Shown here: positions 1 to 10,638 of the stretch, in pieces
How positions within the stretch are numbered: position 1 is the stretch's first letter
Layout of the letters: every line of letters begins with the position of its first letter
Assembly: GCF_029167365.1 (NCBI RefSeq)
Contig: NZ_JARFNM010000001.1
Coordinates: 550,001 to 614,000 of the forward strand
From: Amygdalobacter nucleatus
Lineage (GTDB): Bacteria > Bacillota > Clostridia > Saccharofermentanales > Fastidiosipilaceae
Direction: 5' to 3'
DNA: 64,000 nt
Notes under the pieces: model-generated
Seen by the model: only the letters and a program-made list of their open reading frames with translations
Database searches by the model: none
Told to the model about the DNA's origin: nothing
Program-made: the position numbers and the translations under genes

Positions 1-1832
<1,832 letters not shown>

Positions 1833-1913
1833 AATTTCAAAAGAGAGTAGTCTTAAAGATGACGAAGAACTTGAGGAAGTTATAGAGTTTACTAAGAGCT
1901 CTGTGTAGTTTTG

Positions 1914-1928
1914 AGGGTGTTTCACCCT
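1914..1928 (+). other. hairpin in the 23S-5S spacer
   Basis: AGGGTG-TTT-CACCCT is a perfect 6-bp stem with a 3-nt loop, in the 100-nt spacer just before 5S rRNA. The spacer contains no tRNA gene. The hairpin probably takes part in pre-rRNA processing; that role is inferred from position only. Confidence 0.5.
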
Positions 1929-1933
1929 TACCA

Positions 1934-2051
<118 letters not shown>

Positions 2052-2112
2052 TTTTTTATGTCCTTTTTTATTAATATTTTTATTCCATTGCTTGCTACTA
2101 TTGTGCGCAATG

Positions 2113-2141
2113 TTGTTTAGATAGCGTTTTTTTGCTATTAT
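2113..2141 (+). promoter_or_regulatory. candidate sigma-A promoter for the 2.2-6.0 kb operon
   Basis: TTGTTT (2113-2118), 17-nt spacer, TATTAT (2136-2141). The spacer and -10 contain a 5-bp inverted repeat ATAGC/GCTAT (2121-2138). It sits 28 nt before the response regulator start. Confidence 0.5.
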
Positions 2142-2168
2142 TTAAGTACTACGTAGAGGGTTATGGGT

Positions 2169-2873
2169 ATGAGCTTTAAAATCTTAATTGTTGATGATGA
2201 AAAGAATATAGTTGATGTTTTGTCAACTAATTTAGAGCGTGAAGGTTACTTTACTCGTGCAGCTTATGATGGTTTGCAGGCACTTGAAATGATCGATAAG
2301 GATGTACCTGATCTGATTATTCTTGATTGTATGTTGCCAGGTATTGATGGCCTTGACGTTTGTAGACGTGTGCGCAAGAAGTTCCAAATGCCTATTATCA
2401 TGCTTACTGCGAAGAGTGAGGAGATTGATAAGGTTTTGGGTCTTGAACTTGGAGCTGATGATTATATTACCAAGCCGTTTAGCATCCGTGAGGTTTTGGC
2501 ACGTGTTAAGGCTTCTTTGCGTAGATCTAATCTTGGTGAAGTTGAGAACAACGATTCTAAGGTTATGAAATTCGGCGAGATTGAGATCGATTCTGACTGC
2601 TATGAAGTTAGACGTAATGGCGTAAATTTGCATTTGACTTTACGTGAATTTGAACTTGTACGTTTCTTGGCTGCTAATGCTGGACAAGTTTTCTCACGTG
2701 AAGATTTGTTATGCAAGGTTTGGGGCTATGAATATTATGGTGATGTTCGAACAGTTGATGTTACTATTCGACGTACCCGTGAAAAATTAGAGACCAATCA
2801 AGGTGATTATCGTTATATCATGACTAAGCGTGGTGTTGGCTATTATTTTGAGAAGAAGCCAGTAGTAGATTAG
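2169..2873 (+). CDS. OmpR/PhoB-family response regulator
   Basis: This is a DNA-binding response regulator of 234 residues, the usual length for the family. The receiver domain (about 1-120) has the acidic pair D9/D10, phospho-acceptor D53 in LIILDCMLPG, and the conserved Lys in ITKPFS. The C-terminal winged-helix domain (about 135-232) has the GEIEID and EFELVRFL segments and ends RGVGYYFE. I start at ATG 2169 because GAGGG at 2156-2160 is 8 nt upstream; the in-frame ATG at 2163 would be only 2 nt from it. The histidine kinase follows immediately, so the two form a two-component pair. It resembles WalR/PhoP-type regulators, but the target genes cannot be inferred. Confidence 0.93.
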   Translation: MSFKILIVDDEKNIVDVLSTNLEREGYFTRAAYDGLQALEMIDKDVPDLIILDCMLPGIDGLDVCRRVRKKFQMPIIMLTAKSEEIDKVLGLELGADDYITKPFSIREVLARVKASLRRSNLGEVENNDSKVMKFGEIEIDSDCYEVRRNGVNLHLTLREFELVRFLAANAGQVFSREDLLCKVWGYEYYGDVRTVDVTIRRTREKLETNQGDYRYIMTKRGVGYYFEKKPVVD

Positions 2874-4226
2874 TTGGTTGAGGTTGCCTTGGATCCGTTA
2901 TTAGTTGTTGGTTTAGCTTTGTCTTTTACAATTGTCTGTTTAATCTTGTTTTTGTTGCTCTTACGTAGGCATAAGCGACTTAGACAATTGTTTTTGCACT
3001 TTTTACCTTTCTTAGATTTCAGTTCGACGAATGATAAGGAGGCTAGCTTAGAGCTAGCAGCTTTTTCTGGTTTGCATTTAGGCATTATTTATTTTGATAA
3101 AAATGGTAAATGTACTTTCGTTAATAAAAGTGCTTTAGAGCTCTTATCTTTGCATGAGGAGCCTAGTTCTTTGACAGATATGTTGACTCTGTTTGGGCAT
3201 GTACCTGGTATAAAGAGCTTATTTTTAATGCAAGTCAATCCAAAGTCTATTACGTTTACAGTTAACGATAAGTCTGTCAATTTAGCTGTTAAGACTAATT
3301 ATCAGGATAAGCAACTTTTAAATACTGTAGTTGTCGTGCAGGATTTTACACAGCAAGAGTTACTAAATAAACAGCGAAAAGAATTTGTGGCGAACGTTTC
3401 ACATGAACTTAAAACCCCGATTACAACAATTAAGGCTTATACGGAATCGCTATTAGATTGGGGCATTAAGGAAAAGGATAAGGCACAGATTAAACAAGAT
3501 GTTGAAAAAATCCGTGATGATGCTTTTAGAATGGAAGCATTAGTCGGCGATTTGCTCTTACTGTCTAGTATTGATGGTAACAGACGTCAATCACACGTAG
3601 AACTTACTGAGGTTGAGCCTTTAATTAGAAGCCTGATTGATCGCTTTTCTATACAAGCTGCTGAAAAAGAGATTACTGTTAATTGCTATGTTTTGAATAA
3701 AGTGCCGATGATTTTTGCTGAACCTGATTCTTTATCTCGTGCTTTTGGTAATATTATAGGTAACGCTATAAAATATGGTGTACGCGGTGGCAAGCTTGAT
3801 ATTTATATCAGCTGTTTGCTGGAAGATGTTACAATTAAGTTTGCTGATAACGGTATTGGAATTTCTGAGGAGCATTTGCCTTACATATTTAACCGCTTTT
3901 ATCGTGTGGATAATAGTGGAACAAGGCAAAGTGGCGGAACTGGTTTGGGACTTTCTATTGTCAAAGAACTGGTTAAGATGCATCATGGCGAGATTTTGGT
4001 ACAGTCGGTATTAGGTTCTGGTACTGAGTTTACGATTATTTTGCCAGCGGAAGGTAGCATGTATCGTTCTATGATTAAAGCTGCAAATAAGAGTGATACG
4101 CTTACTGATCCATGGTTTATCGCAGCTAAGAATGAGTTGTTAGCGCAGGCCAAAGACTATGGCGTTGAAATTAAGAATATAGCTGATGTAAGTGATGCAG
4201 ATTTGAAAATTGTTTTAGAACAGTAA
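2874..4226 (+). CDS. membrane sensor histidine kinase
   Basis: This is the probable partner of the preceding regulator; the start directly abuts its stop. One hydrophobic segment lies at residues 8-31, followed by a basic stretch (RRHKRLRQ), a PAS-like region (about 65-155), a HisKA domain with phospho-acceptor H177 in NVSHELKTP, and a HATPase domain with DNGIGIS and GGTGLGLSIV. There is only one membrane segment and no extracellular loop, so it may sense a membrane or internal cue. About 50 residues follow the ATPase domain, an unusual C-terminal tail without a motif I recognise. The TTG start has no clear ribosome binding site and may be translationally coupled; a slightly later start is possible. 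Confidence 0.9.
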   Translation: MVEVALDPLLVVGLALSFTIVCLILFLLLLRRHKRLRQLFLHFLPFLDFSSTNDKEASLELAAFSGLHLGIIYFDKNGKCTFVNKSALELLSLHEEPSSLTDMLTLFGHVPGIKSLFLMQVNPKSITFTVNDKSVNLAVKTNYQDKQLLNTVVVVQDFTQQELLNKQRKEFVANVSHELKTPITTIKAYTESLLDWGIKEKDKAQIKQDVEKIRDDAFRMEALVGDLLLLSSIDGNRRQSHVELTEVEPLIRSLIDRFSIQAAEKEITVNCYVLNKVPMIFAEPDSLSRAFGNIIGNAIKYGVRGGKLDIYISCLLEDVTIKFADNGIGISEEHLPYIFNRFYRVDNSGTRQSGGTGLGLSIVKELVKMHHGEILVQSVLGSGTEFTIILPAEGSMYRSMIKAANKSDTLTDPWFIAAKNELLAQAKDYGVEIKNIADVSDADLKIVLEQ

Positions 4227-4238
4227 TGGTGTGTGACG

Positions 4239-5537
4239 ATGACTAGTTATTATGTTAAAGGTGGACATAGGTTAAAAGGCGAGGTAACAGTTAGCGGTTC
4301 TAAGAATGCTGCTTTAGGTGTTATTTCTGCTAGTGTTTTATTGGATGGACCGTGTGTAATTGAAAATGTGCCCATGATTTCGGATATTGTATCTTTAGTT
4401 GAGATTATTCGTGATTTAGGCGCTGAAATAGAATTTAACAATGGTACTTTAAGAATAGATCCAACGACTATTAACACACATATAGTTACAAATACACGTG
4501 CTAGAGAGATTCGGGCTTCATACTATTTATGGGGTGCAATTTTAGGGCGTTTTGGTAAGGTACAGTGCTTTTTGCCAGGTGGCTGTAATTTTGGCACGCG
4601 TCCATTTGATTTGCATATTAAGGGCTTTAATGCGTTAGGTGCTAAACATTCTATTAGTTATGGCAAAATCAATTTTACAGTTGAGCGTTGCTTGACTGGT
4701 AATAAGATTTATATGGACAAAGTCAGTGTTGGTGCAACTATGAATTTGATGATTGCAGCAACTAAAGCTTTTGGCCGAACTGTGATAGAGAATGCTGCAC
4801 GGGAACCACATATCGTTGATACAGCTAACTTTTTGAATGCTATGGGTGCTCAGATTCGTGGCGCTGGTACGGATGTAATACGTGTTGAAGGTGTTTCTTG
4901 TTTGCTTGCTAATGCTACATATTCAATTATTCCTGACCAGATTGAAGCTGGTACGTTTATGATTGCTGCAGCTATTACGCAGGGTAATGTTATTGTTAAA
5001 AATTTGATTCCTAAACATATGGAACCTTTAACTTCTAAATTTAAAGAGATGGGTATAGCTGTGATTTCCGGTGATGATTATTGTCATATCATTGCTGATT
5101 CAGAGAAAAAGTTTCATGCTACTTCTTTTATGACGTTGCCATATCCTGGCTTCCCAACTGATTTGCAACCGCAAACGGTTGTTTTATTAACTCAGGCTGT
5201 TGGTATCAGTAGGATGTTTGAAAACGTATGGGATAATCGTTTCCAATATGTGGATTATTTGCAGCAGATGGGAGCGCATATTCAGATAGCTGATCGTATG
5301 GCCTTGATTGAAGGGCCTTGTCAATTGACAAGCTCTGTTGTGGAAGCACATGATCTGCGTGCTGGAGCTGCGATGGTTTTGGCAGCATTAATTGCTAAAG
5401 GTGAAACTGAGATCTTTAAAGTAAGTTCCATTGAGCGTGGTTATGAGAATTTCGTGGAAAAACTGCAAGGTCTGGGTGCGGATATTTCAATTCGTAATGA
5501 ATCTGAAGAAGCTTATTTTTCACAGGCAGGCGATTGA
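4239..5537 (+). CDS. murA: UDP-N-acetylglucosamine 1-carboxyvinyltransferase
   Basis: MurA transfers enolpyruvate from PEP to UDP-GlcNAc, the first committed step of peptidoglycan synthesis in the cytoplasm. The 432-residue product shows the family pattern: KNAALG near the N-terminus, the catalytic cysteine at about residue 116 in LPGGCNFGTRP (equivalent to Cys115 of E. coli MurA), and the EAGTFMIAAA and DLRAGAAMVLAAL segments. A GTG at 4233 is an alternative start; neither has a strong ribosome binding site. The gene begins within about 12 nt of the kinase stop, suggesting co-transcription and possible control of wall synthesis by this two-component system. Clostridia often have two MurA paralogues; only one is in view. 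Confidence 0.95.
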   Translation: MTSYYVKGGHRLKGEVTVSGSKNAALGVISASVLLDGPCVIENVPMISDIVSLVEIIRDLGAEIEFNNGTLRIDPTTINTHIVTNTRAREIRASYYLWGAILGRFGKVQCFLPGGCNFGTRPFDLHIKGFNALGAKHSISYGKINFTVERCLTGNKIYMDKVSVGATMNLMIAATKAFGRTVIENAAREPHIVDTANFLNAMGAQIRGAGTDVIRVEGVSCLLANATYSIIPDQIEAGTFMIAAAITQGNVIVKNLIPKHMEPLTSKFKEMGIAVISGDDYCHIIADSEKKFHATSFMTLPYPGFPTDLQPQTVVLLTQAVGISRMFENVWDNRFQYVDYLQQMGAHIQIADRMALIEGPCQLTSSVVEAHDLRAGAAMVLAALIAKGETEIFKVSSIERGYENFVEKLQGLGADISIRNESEEAYFSQAGD

Positions 5538-6001
5538 TGCAGGTACAGATTGTAGCTGTTGGTTCTGTTAAGGAAAAATACATTCTCACGGGTATTAGTG
5601 ATTTTCAGAAACGCTTAAGACGTTTTTGCAATTTAAGTATAGTTGAAATTACTGCACAGCCTGATCAGATGGAAGCTAGACGGGCACTCAAGATAGAAGC
5701 TGATTTAATTCGGCAAAAGTGGCTTACGAAAGCTTATAAGGTTGCTTTAACACCACATGGTAAAGAACTTAGCTCAGAAGAGTTAGCAGCGAAGCTACCT
5801 AAATGGTTGGAGCAAGGAAATTCGGAGCTTACATTGATAATAGGTTCTTCAAGAGGTCTTGCTGCTGATATAATTAAAGAATGTCAGGCGACATGGGCGT
5901 TTGGCCCTTTAACCTTAACGCATGGTGTAGCTAGATTTATTGCAATTGAACAAATTTACCGTGCATATAAAATAAATGCGAATGAAGCCTATCACAAATA
6001 G
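5537..6001 (+). CDS. rlmH: 23S rRNA (pseudouridine-1915 N3)-methyltransferase RlmH
   Basis: RlmH is a SPOUT-class enzyme that methylates pseudouridine 1915 in helix 69 of 23S rRNA on the assembled 70S ribosome. The 154-residue product matches the usual length. It has the glycine-rich SAM-binding segment LIIGSSRGLA and the C-terminal family signature EQIYRAYKIN followed by EAYHK. The ATG at 5537 overlaps the murA stop by one base (ATGA-type coupling); an in-frame TTG at 5534 is less likely. It is the last gene before a terminator. Confidence 0.95.
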   Translation: MQVQIVAVGSVKEKYILTGISDFQKRLRRFCNLSIVEITAQPDQMEARRALKIEADLIRQKWLTKAYKVALTPHGKELSSEELAAKLPKWLEQGNSELTLIIGSSRGLAADIIKECQATWAFGPLTLTHGVARFIAIEQIYRAYKINANEAYHK

Positions 6002-6014
6002 GCTGATTAGGTTG

Positions 6015-6042
6015 CGTAAAAGCTAAATTTTACGTGTTTTTT
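6015..6042 (+). terminator. Rho-independent terminator after rlmH
   Basis: CGTAAAA, 6-nt loop, TTTTACG, then a GTG TTTTTT tract. This separates the murA operon from the str operon. Confidence 0.75.
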
Positions 6043-6055
6043 GGTCAAATTGGCC

Positions 6056-6084
6056 TTTTCAAAATACAAAAAGAAGATTATAAT
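6056..6084 (+). promoter_or_regulatory. promoter of the str operon
   Basis: TTTTCA (6056-6061), 17-nt spacer, perfect TATAAT (6079-6084). It starts just after the rlmH terminator and is the only good promoter upstream of rpsL. Confidence 0.6.
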
Positions 6085-6090
6085 TGTGAA

Positions 6091-6109
6091 GATTGGTTTT
6101 GTGCCAATC
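6091..6109 (+). promoter_or_regulatory. 5'-leader hairpin of rpsL mRNA
   Basis: GATTGG, 7-nt loop, CCAATC: a 6-bp perfect stem that would lie at the very 5' end of the transcript predicted from the promoter at 6056-6084. It may be a stability hairpin or a protein-binding element; no strong T-run follows, so it is a poor terminator. Confidence 0.4.
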
Positions 6110-6141
6110 TATTAGTTTTGCCTGTGAAAGGAGGAGTATTG

Positions 6142-6570
6142 ATGCCAACGTTCAATCAGTTAGTTAAGCAAGGACGCAGCTCAAAGACTTACAAGCCAAA
6201 AGCACCAGCTTTGCATGTAAAGATGAATACTTTGAAGAAGCGTACAAGCAACGTTGTTTCACCACAAAAGCGCGGTGTTTGCACTGTCGTTAAGACAACA
6301 ACACCAAAGAAACCAAACTCAGCTATGCGTAAGGTGGCTCGTGTTCGTTTGACTTCAGGTTTGGAAGTAACTTCATACATTCCTGGTATTGGTCACAACT
6401 TGCAAGAGCACTCAGTTGTTTTGATTCGTGGTGGCCGTGTTAAGGATTTACCTGGTGTTCGTTATCATATCATTCGCGGTACATTGGATACTGCTGGTGT
6501 TGCTAACAGAATGCAGGGTCGTTCTAAGTATGGTGCTAAACGACCAAAGTCAGCTAAGGTTAAGAAATAA
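6142..6570 (+). CDS. rpsL: 30S ribosomal protein S12
   Basis: S12 sits at the decoding centre of the 30S subunit and influences accuracy. The 142-residue product carries the family hallmark segments [19 protein letters not shown] and [11 protein letters not shown]; the Lys whose mutation gives streptomycin resistance is present as in wild type (TPKKPNS). The start is ATG 6142, preceded by AAAGGAGGAG with good spacing; the reading frame is open further upstream, but nothing there resembles S12. It is the first gene of the rpsL-rpsG-fusA-tuf cluster. Confidence 0.98.
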   Translation: MPTFNQLVKQGRSSKTYKPKAPALHVKMNTLKKRTSNVVSPQKRGVCTVVKTTTPKKPNSAMRKVARVRLTSGLEVTSYIPGIGHNLQEHSVVLIRGGRVKDLPGVRYHIIRGTLDTAGVANRMQGRSKYGAKRPKSAKVKK

Positions 6571-6596
6571 TCGGATCAGGTTGAACTCAAAGATCA

Positions 6597-6681
6597 GTAC
6601 TCACATTTATACATGTGATGGCCTGACAGTCGCATTAGCGATTTGAGTACCTGTGATGGCGATGAAATTCGCACTATCATG
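6597..6681 (+). promoter_or_regulatory. structured rpsL-rpsG intercistronic region, candidate S7 autoregulatory site
   Basis: The 128-nt spacer can fold. GTACTCA (6597-6603) pairs perfectly with TGAGTAC (6644-6650), enclosing a small ACAT/ATGT hairpin and a TCGC-ATTA-GCGA hairpin, which makes a three-way junction. A second hairpin (GCGA 6659-6662 with TCGC 6669-6672, extended by TGAT/ATCA) lies just before the rpsG ribosome binding site. The motif TGTGATGGC occurs in both parts. In E. coli, S7 represses the str operon by binding the rpsL-rpsG spacer; whether this RNA does the same is inference. Confidence 0.45.
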
Positions 6682-6698
6682 TAAAGGAGGGAAGACAA

Positions 6699-7169
6699 GT
6701 GCCAAGAAAAGGACATGTCCCAACAAGAGAAGTTCTTCCTGATCCCCTGTATCATGATGTTAGAGTCAGTAAGTTGATCAATAACGTCATGTTGGACGGG
6801 AAGAAAGGTTTAGCCCAGAGAATCGTTTATGAAGCTCTTGCTATGGTAAACGAGAAAGCAAATACAGAGGGCTTAGAGATTTTTGAAAAAGCTTTAGAGA
6901 ATACGATGCCACAATTGGAAGTTAAGGCTCGCCGTGTAGGTGGTGCTAACTACCAAGTCCCAGTCGAAGTAAGACCAGAGCGTCGTCAAACATTGTCACT
7001 GCGTTGGATCGTTGATTTTGCACGTAAGCGTAGCGAGAAGACTATGGTCGAGCGCTTAGCAGGTGAGCTTTTGGATGCAAGTAACAGTACCGGTGGTGCA
7101 TTCAAACGTAAAGAAGAGATGCATCGTATGGCAGAAGCAAACCGTGCCTTTGCCCATTACAGATGGTAA
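6699..7169 (+). CDS. rpsG: 30S ribosomal protein S7
   Basis: S7 nucleates assembly of the 30S head and contacts E-site tRNA. The 156-residue product is the normal length and begins [16 protein letters not shown], with conserved [18 protein letters not shown] and [10 protein letters not shown] at the end. The GTG start at 6699 has a strong AAAGGAGGG ribosome binding site. It lies between rpsL and fusA, the classic str order. Confidence 0.98.
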   Translation: MPRKGHVPTREVLPDPLYHDVRVSKLINNVMLDGKKGLAQRIVYEALAMVNEKANTEGLEIFEKALENTMPQLEVKARRVGGANYQVPVEVRPERRQTLSLRWIVDFARKRSEKTMVERLAGELLDASNSTGGAFKRKEEMHRMAEANRAFAHYRW

Positions 7170-7196
7170 TTGCATTTAACAAAGGAGTAGTAATTA

Positions 7197-9263
7197 ATGA
7201 CAAGAGAATTCTCACTTGAGAATACACGTAACATTGGTATCATGGCGCACATCGATGCTGGTAAAACTACTACAACAGAACGTATCTTGTACTACACAGG
7301 TCGTATCTATAAGATGGTAGAAACACACGATGGTGGTGCAACCATGGACTGGATGGCACAAGAGCAGGAGCGTGGTATCACAATTACATCTGCTGCTACA
7401 ACTGCACAATGGAGACATTGCCGCATCAATATCATTGATACTCCAGGTCACGTTGACTTTACAGTTGAAGTTGAACGTTCCTTGCGCGTCTTGGACGGAG
7501 CTGTCACAGTTTTGGATGCTAAGAGCGGTGTTGAGCCACAAACAGAGACTGTTTGGAGACAGGCTGATCACTATGGCGTTCCACGTGTCGTGTACATTAA
7601 TAAGATGGATGTTACTGGTGCGGATTTCTATAAATCTGTGCAGTCAATTTACGATCGCCTACATGCTAATGCAGTACCTATTCAGATTCCAATCGGTACA
7701 GAAGATACATTCATTGGCGAAATTGATTTGATGACAATGAAGGCATATATCAGCCATGGCGAAGATGGCAAGGAAGTTGAAGAGACTGATATTCCAGCTG
7801 AGTATGTTGATTTGGCTAATGAGTGGCACGATAAGATGGTCGAGAAGATCGCAGAGTCTGATGATACTTTGATCGAGAAATACTTAGACGGCCAAACATT
7901 GACAATTGATGAGATGAAGGATGCTATGCGTAAGGCAACATGCCGTTGCGAGATGATCCCAGTAGTTTGTGGTTCTTCATATCGTAACAAGGGCGTTCAG
8001 AAAGTTTTGGATGCTGTTGTTGACTTCTTACCTTCACCATTAGATGTGCCACACATTAAGGGCGTAAATCCAGAAACTGAAGAAGAGGAAGAGAGACCAT
8101 CCGATGATAATGCACCATTTGCTGGTTTAGCGTTTAAGATCGCTGTTGATCCGTTCGTAGGTAAGCTTTGCTTCTTCCGTGTTTATTCAGGTCATTTGGA
8201 AGCTGGTTCTTATGTTTTGAATGCAACAAAGAATAAGCGTGAGCGTGTCGGCCGTATCGTGCAAATGCATGCTAATCACCGTAAAGAGATCACTGATGTT
8301 TATGCTGGTGATATTGCAGCTATCGTTGGCTTTAAGGAAACAACAACTGGTGATACAATCTGCGACCCAGATCATCCAATCGTCTTGGAGTCAATGGAGT
8401 TCCCAGAACCAGTTATTTCTGTTGCTATTGAGCCAAAGTCAAAGGCATCACAAGATAAGATGATGATTGCTTTAGGTAAGTTAGCTGAGGAAGATCCTAC
8501 ATTTAGAACATATACTGATGCTGAAACAGGACAAACAATTATTTCTGGTATGGGTGAATTACACCTTGATATTATTGTTGATCGTTTGTTCCGTGAGTTT
8601 AAGGTTGAAGCTAATGTTGGCGCTCCACAAGTTGCTTACAAAGAGACTGTGCGTAAGCCTGCAAGAGCTCAGGGTAAGTTCGTACGTCAGTCTGGTGGTC
8701 ATGGTCAATATGGTGACGCTGTTATCGAAATTGAACCTAATGAACCAGGTGCTGGTTATAGCTTTGAGAACGTAACAGTTGGTGGTGTTGTTCCTAAGGA
8801 ATTTATTGCACCAATTGACGCTGGTGTTCAGGAAGCTATGAAGGCTGGTATCTTAGGTGGATATCCAGTTGTTGACGTTAAGGTTCGCTTGGTTGATGGT
8901 TCATATCACGAAGTTGACTCTTCTGAAATGGCATTTAAGGTCGCTGGTTCTATGGCTTTCAAGGAAGCTATGCGTAAGGCAGATCCAATTTTGTTGGAGC
9001 CTGTAATGCGTGTTGATATTACTGTACCTGAAGAGTACATGGGCGATGTTATGGGTGATATTAGCTCACGTCGTGGCCGTATCGAAGGTATGGAAGCTTT
9101 AACTGGTGCCCAAAAGATTAAGGCTATGGTTCCATTGGCTGAGATGTTTGGTTATGCTACAGCTTTGCGTTCTAAGACACAGGGCCGTGGTACATTCCAG
9201 ATGCAAATTGACCACTTCGAAGAAGTGCCTAAGTCAATTATGGAAAAAGTATTAAAACAATAA
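7197..9263 (+). CDS. fusA: elongation factor G
   Basis: EF-G is the GTPase that drives ribosomal translocation and, with RRF, ribosome recycling. The 688-residue product has all five expected domains: P-loop AHIDAGKTT (about 17-25), the switch II region [12 protein letters not shown] guanine specificity motif, domain II from about 300, and domain IV with GGHGQYGD. It follows rpsG by 27 nt with an AAAGGAG ribosome binding site. This is the canonical housekeeping EF-G. Confidence 0.98.
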   Translation: MTREFSLENTRNIGIMAHIDAGKTTTTERILYYTGRIYKMVETHDGGATMDWMAQEQERGITITSAATTAQWRHCRINIIDTPGHVDFTVEVERSLRVLDGAVTVLDAKSGVEPQTETVWRQADHYGVPRVVYINKMDVTGADFYKSVQSIYDRLHANAVPIQIPIGTEDTFIGEIDLMTMKAYISHGEDGKEVEETDIPAEYVDLANEWHDKMVEKIAESDDTLIEKYLDGQTLTIDEMKDAMRKATCRCEMIPVVCGSSYRNKGVQKVLDAVVDFLPSPLDVPHIKGVNPETEEEEERPSDDNAPFAGLAFKIAVDPFVGKLCFFRVYSGHLEAGSYVLNATKNKRERVGRIVQMHANHRKEITDVYAGDIAAIVGFKETTTGDTICDPDHPIVLESMEFPEPVISVAIEPKSKASQDKMMIALGKLAEEDPTFRTYTDAETGQTIISGMGELHLDIIVDRLFREFKVEANVGAPQVAYKETVRKPARAQGKFVRQSGGHGQYGDAVIEIEPNEPGAGYSFENVTVGGVVPKEFIAPIDAGVQEAMKAGILGGYPVVDVKVRLVDGSYHEVDSSEMAFKVAGSMAFKEAMRKADPILLEPVMRVDITVPEEYMGDVMGDISSRRGRIEGMEALTGAQKIKAMVPLAEMFGYATALRSKTQGRGTFQMQIDHFEEVPKSIMEKVLKQ

Positions 9264-9371
9264 TCAAAGTGACGAAGTGACTTGCAAATTTTGTAAAAAT
9301 CTTTAATATTAAGATATTGGCTTTTGCCGATTGTCATTTTAGTTGCGTTTAGCAAAAGGAGGATCCTTCAT

Positions 9372-10574
9372 ATGGGTAAGAAGGTTTATGAGAGAAAAAA
9401 GGACCACGTCAACATCGGCACGATTGGCCACGTTGACCACGGTAAAACAACTTTGACAGCTGCTATTACAAAAGTATTAGCTCTCGCTGGCGATGCAGAA
9501 TACACTTCATACGATAACATCGATAAGACACCAGAGGAGCGTGAGCGTGGTATCACAATTAACTCTACACACGTTGAGTATGAGACTGAAAAACGTCACT
9601 ATGCACACGTTGACTGCCCAGGGCACGCTGACTATGTTAAGAACATGATCACCGGTGCTGCTCAGATGGATGGTGCTATCTTGGTTGTTTCCGCTGCTGA
9701 TGGTGTTATGCCTCAGACACGTGAGCACATCTTGTTAGCTCGTCAGGTTGGCGTTCCAACAATTGTTGTTTTCATGAATAAGACTGACCAAGTCGATGAT
9801 GAAGAATTACTTGACTTAGTTGAGATGGAAGTTCGTGACCTCTTGAATGAATACGATTTCGATGGCGATAACACACCAATCGTTCGTGGTTCTGCTTTGA
9901 AGGTCTTGGAGAGCTCATCTACAGATATTAATGCTCCTGAGTATCAGTGCATTCTTGAATTGATGAAGAATGTTGATGAATACATCCCAACACCAGATCG
10001 TCCTATCGATCAACCATTCTTGATGCCTATCGAGGAAGTCTTCACAATTTCTGGTCGTGGTACTGTTGCTACTGGCCGTGTCGAGCGTGGTCAAGTCAAG
10101 TTGAACGAAGCTGCTGAAATCGTTGGTTTGAACGATGAGCCTGTTTCGACTGTTGTTACTGGTATTGAAATGTTCCACAAGAGCATGGAATTCGCACAAG
10201 CTGGTGAAAACATCGGTACATTGTTGCGTGGTATTGCTCGTGATGGTGTTGAGCGTGGTCAAGTTTTGGCTAAGCCTAACACAATTCATCCACATACTAA
10301 GTTTGAAGGCCAAGTTTACGTCTTGACACAAGCTGAAGGTGGTCGTCATAAGCCATTCTTTGATGGTTATCGTCCACAATTCTTCTTCCGTACAACAGAC
10401 GTTACTGGTTCTATCAAATTGCCAGAAGGCACAGAGATGTGTATGCCTGGTGACCATATCAACATGGATATCGAATTGATTTACCCAATCGCTATTGAGC
10501 AAGGTTTACGTTTCGCTGTTCGTGAGGGTGGTCGTACAGTTGGTGCTGGTACAGTTGCTAAGATTTACGAGTAA
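9372..10574 (+). CDS. tuf: elongation factor Tu
   Basis: EF-Tu carries aminoacyl-tRNA to the ribosomal A site. The 400-residue product has GHVDHGKTT (P-loop), [14 protein letters not shown] and NKTD (more often NKCD in the family), followed by beta-barrel domains 2 and 3 ending GRTVGAGTV. The start is ATG 9372 after AAAAGGAGG; the frame is open 48 nt upstream but shows no EF-Tu sequence. The 108-nt gap from fusA has no convincing terminator, so tuf is probably co-transcribed, possibly with an extra internal promoter. A strong terminator follows. Confidence 0.98.
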   Translation: MGKKVYERKKDHVNIGTIGHVDHGKTTLTAAITKVLALAGDAEYTSYDNIDKTPEERERGITINSTHVEYETEKRHYAHVDCPGHADYVKNMITGAAQMDGAILVVSAADGVMPQTREHILLARQVGVPTIVVFMNKTDQVDDEELLDLVEMEVRDLLNEYDFDGDNTPIVRGSALKVLESSSTDINAPEYQCILELMKNVDEYIPTPDRPIDQPFLMPIEEVFTISGRGTVATGRVERGQVKLNEAAEIVGLNDEPVSTVVTGIEMFHKSMEFAQAGENIGTLLRGIARDGVERGQVLAKPNTIHPHTKFEGQVYVLTQAEGGRHKPFFDGYRPQFFFRTTDVTGSIKLPEGTEMCMPGDHINMDIELIYPIAIEQGLRFAVREGGRTVGAGTVAKIYE

Positions 10575-10596
10575 TCTATACTGTGTGATTATTTAA

Positions 10597-10620
10597 GGGT
10601 GGCTTACGCCACCCTTTTTT
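10597..10620 (+). terminator. Rho-independent terminator after tuf
   Basis: GGGTGGC-TTAC-GCCACCC followed by TTTTTT: a perfect 7-bp GC-rich stem with a tetraloop. Confidence 0.95.
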
Positions 10621-10638
10621 ACTATATTGGTTGTTTAT

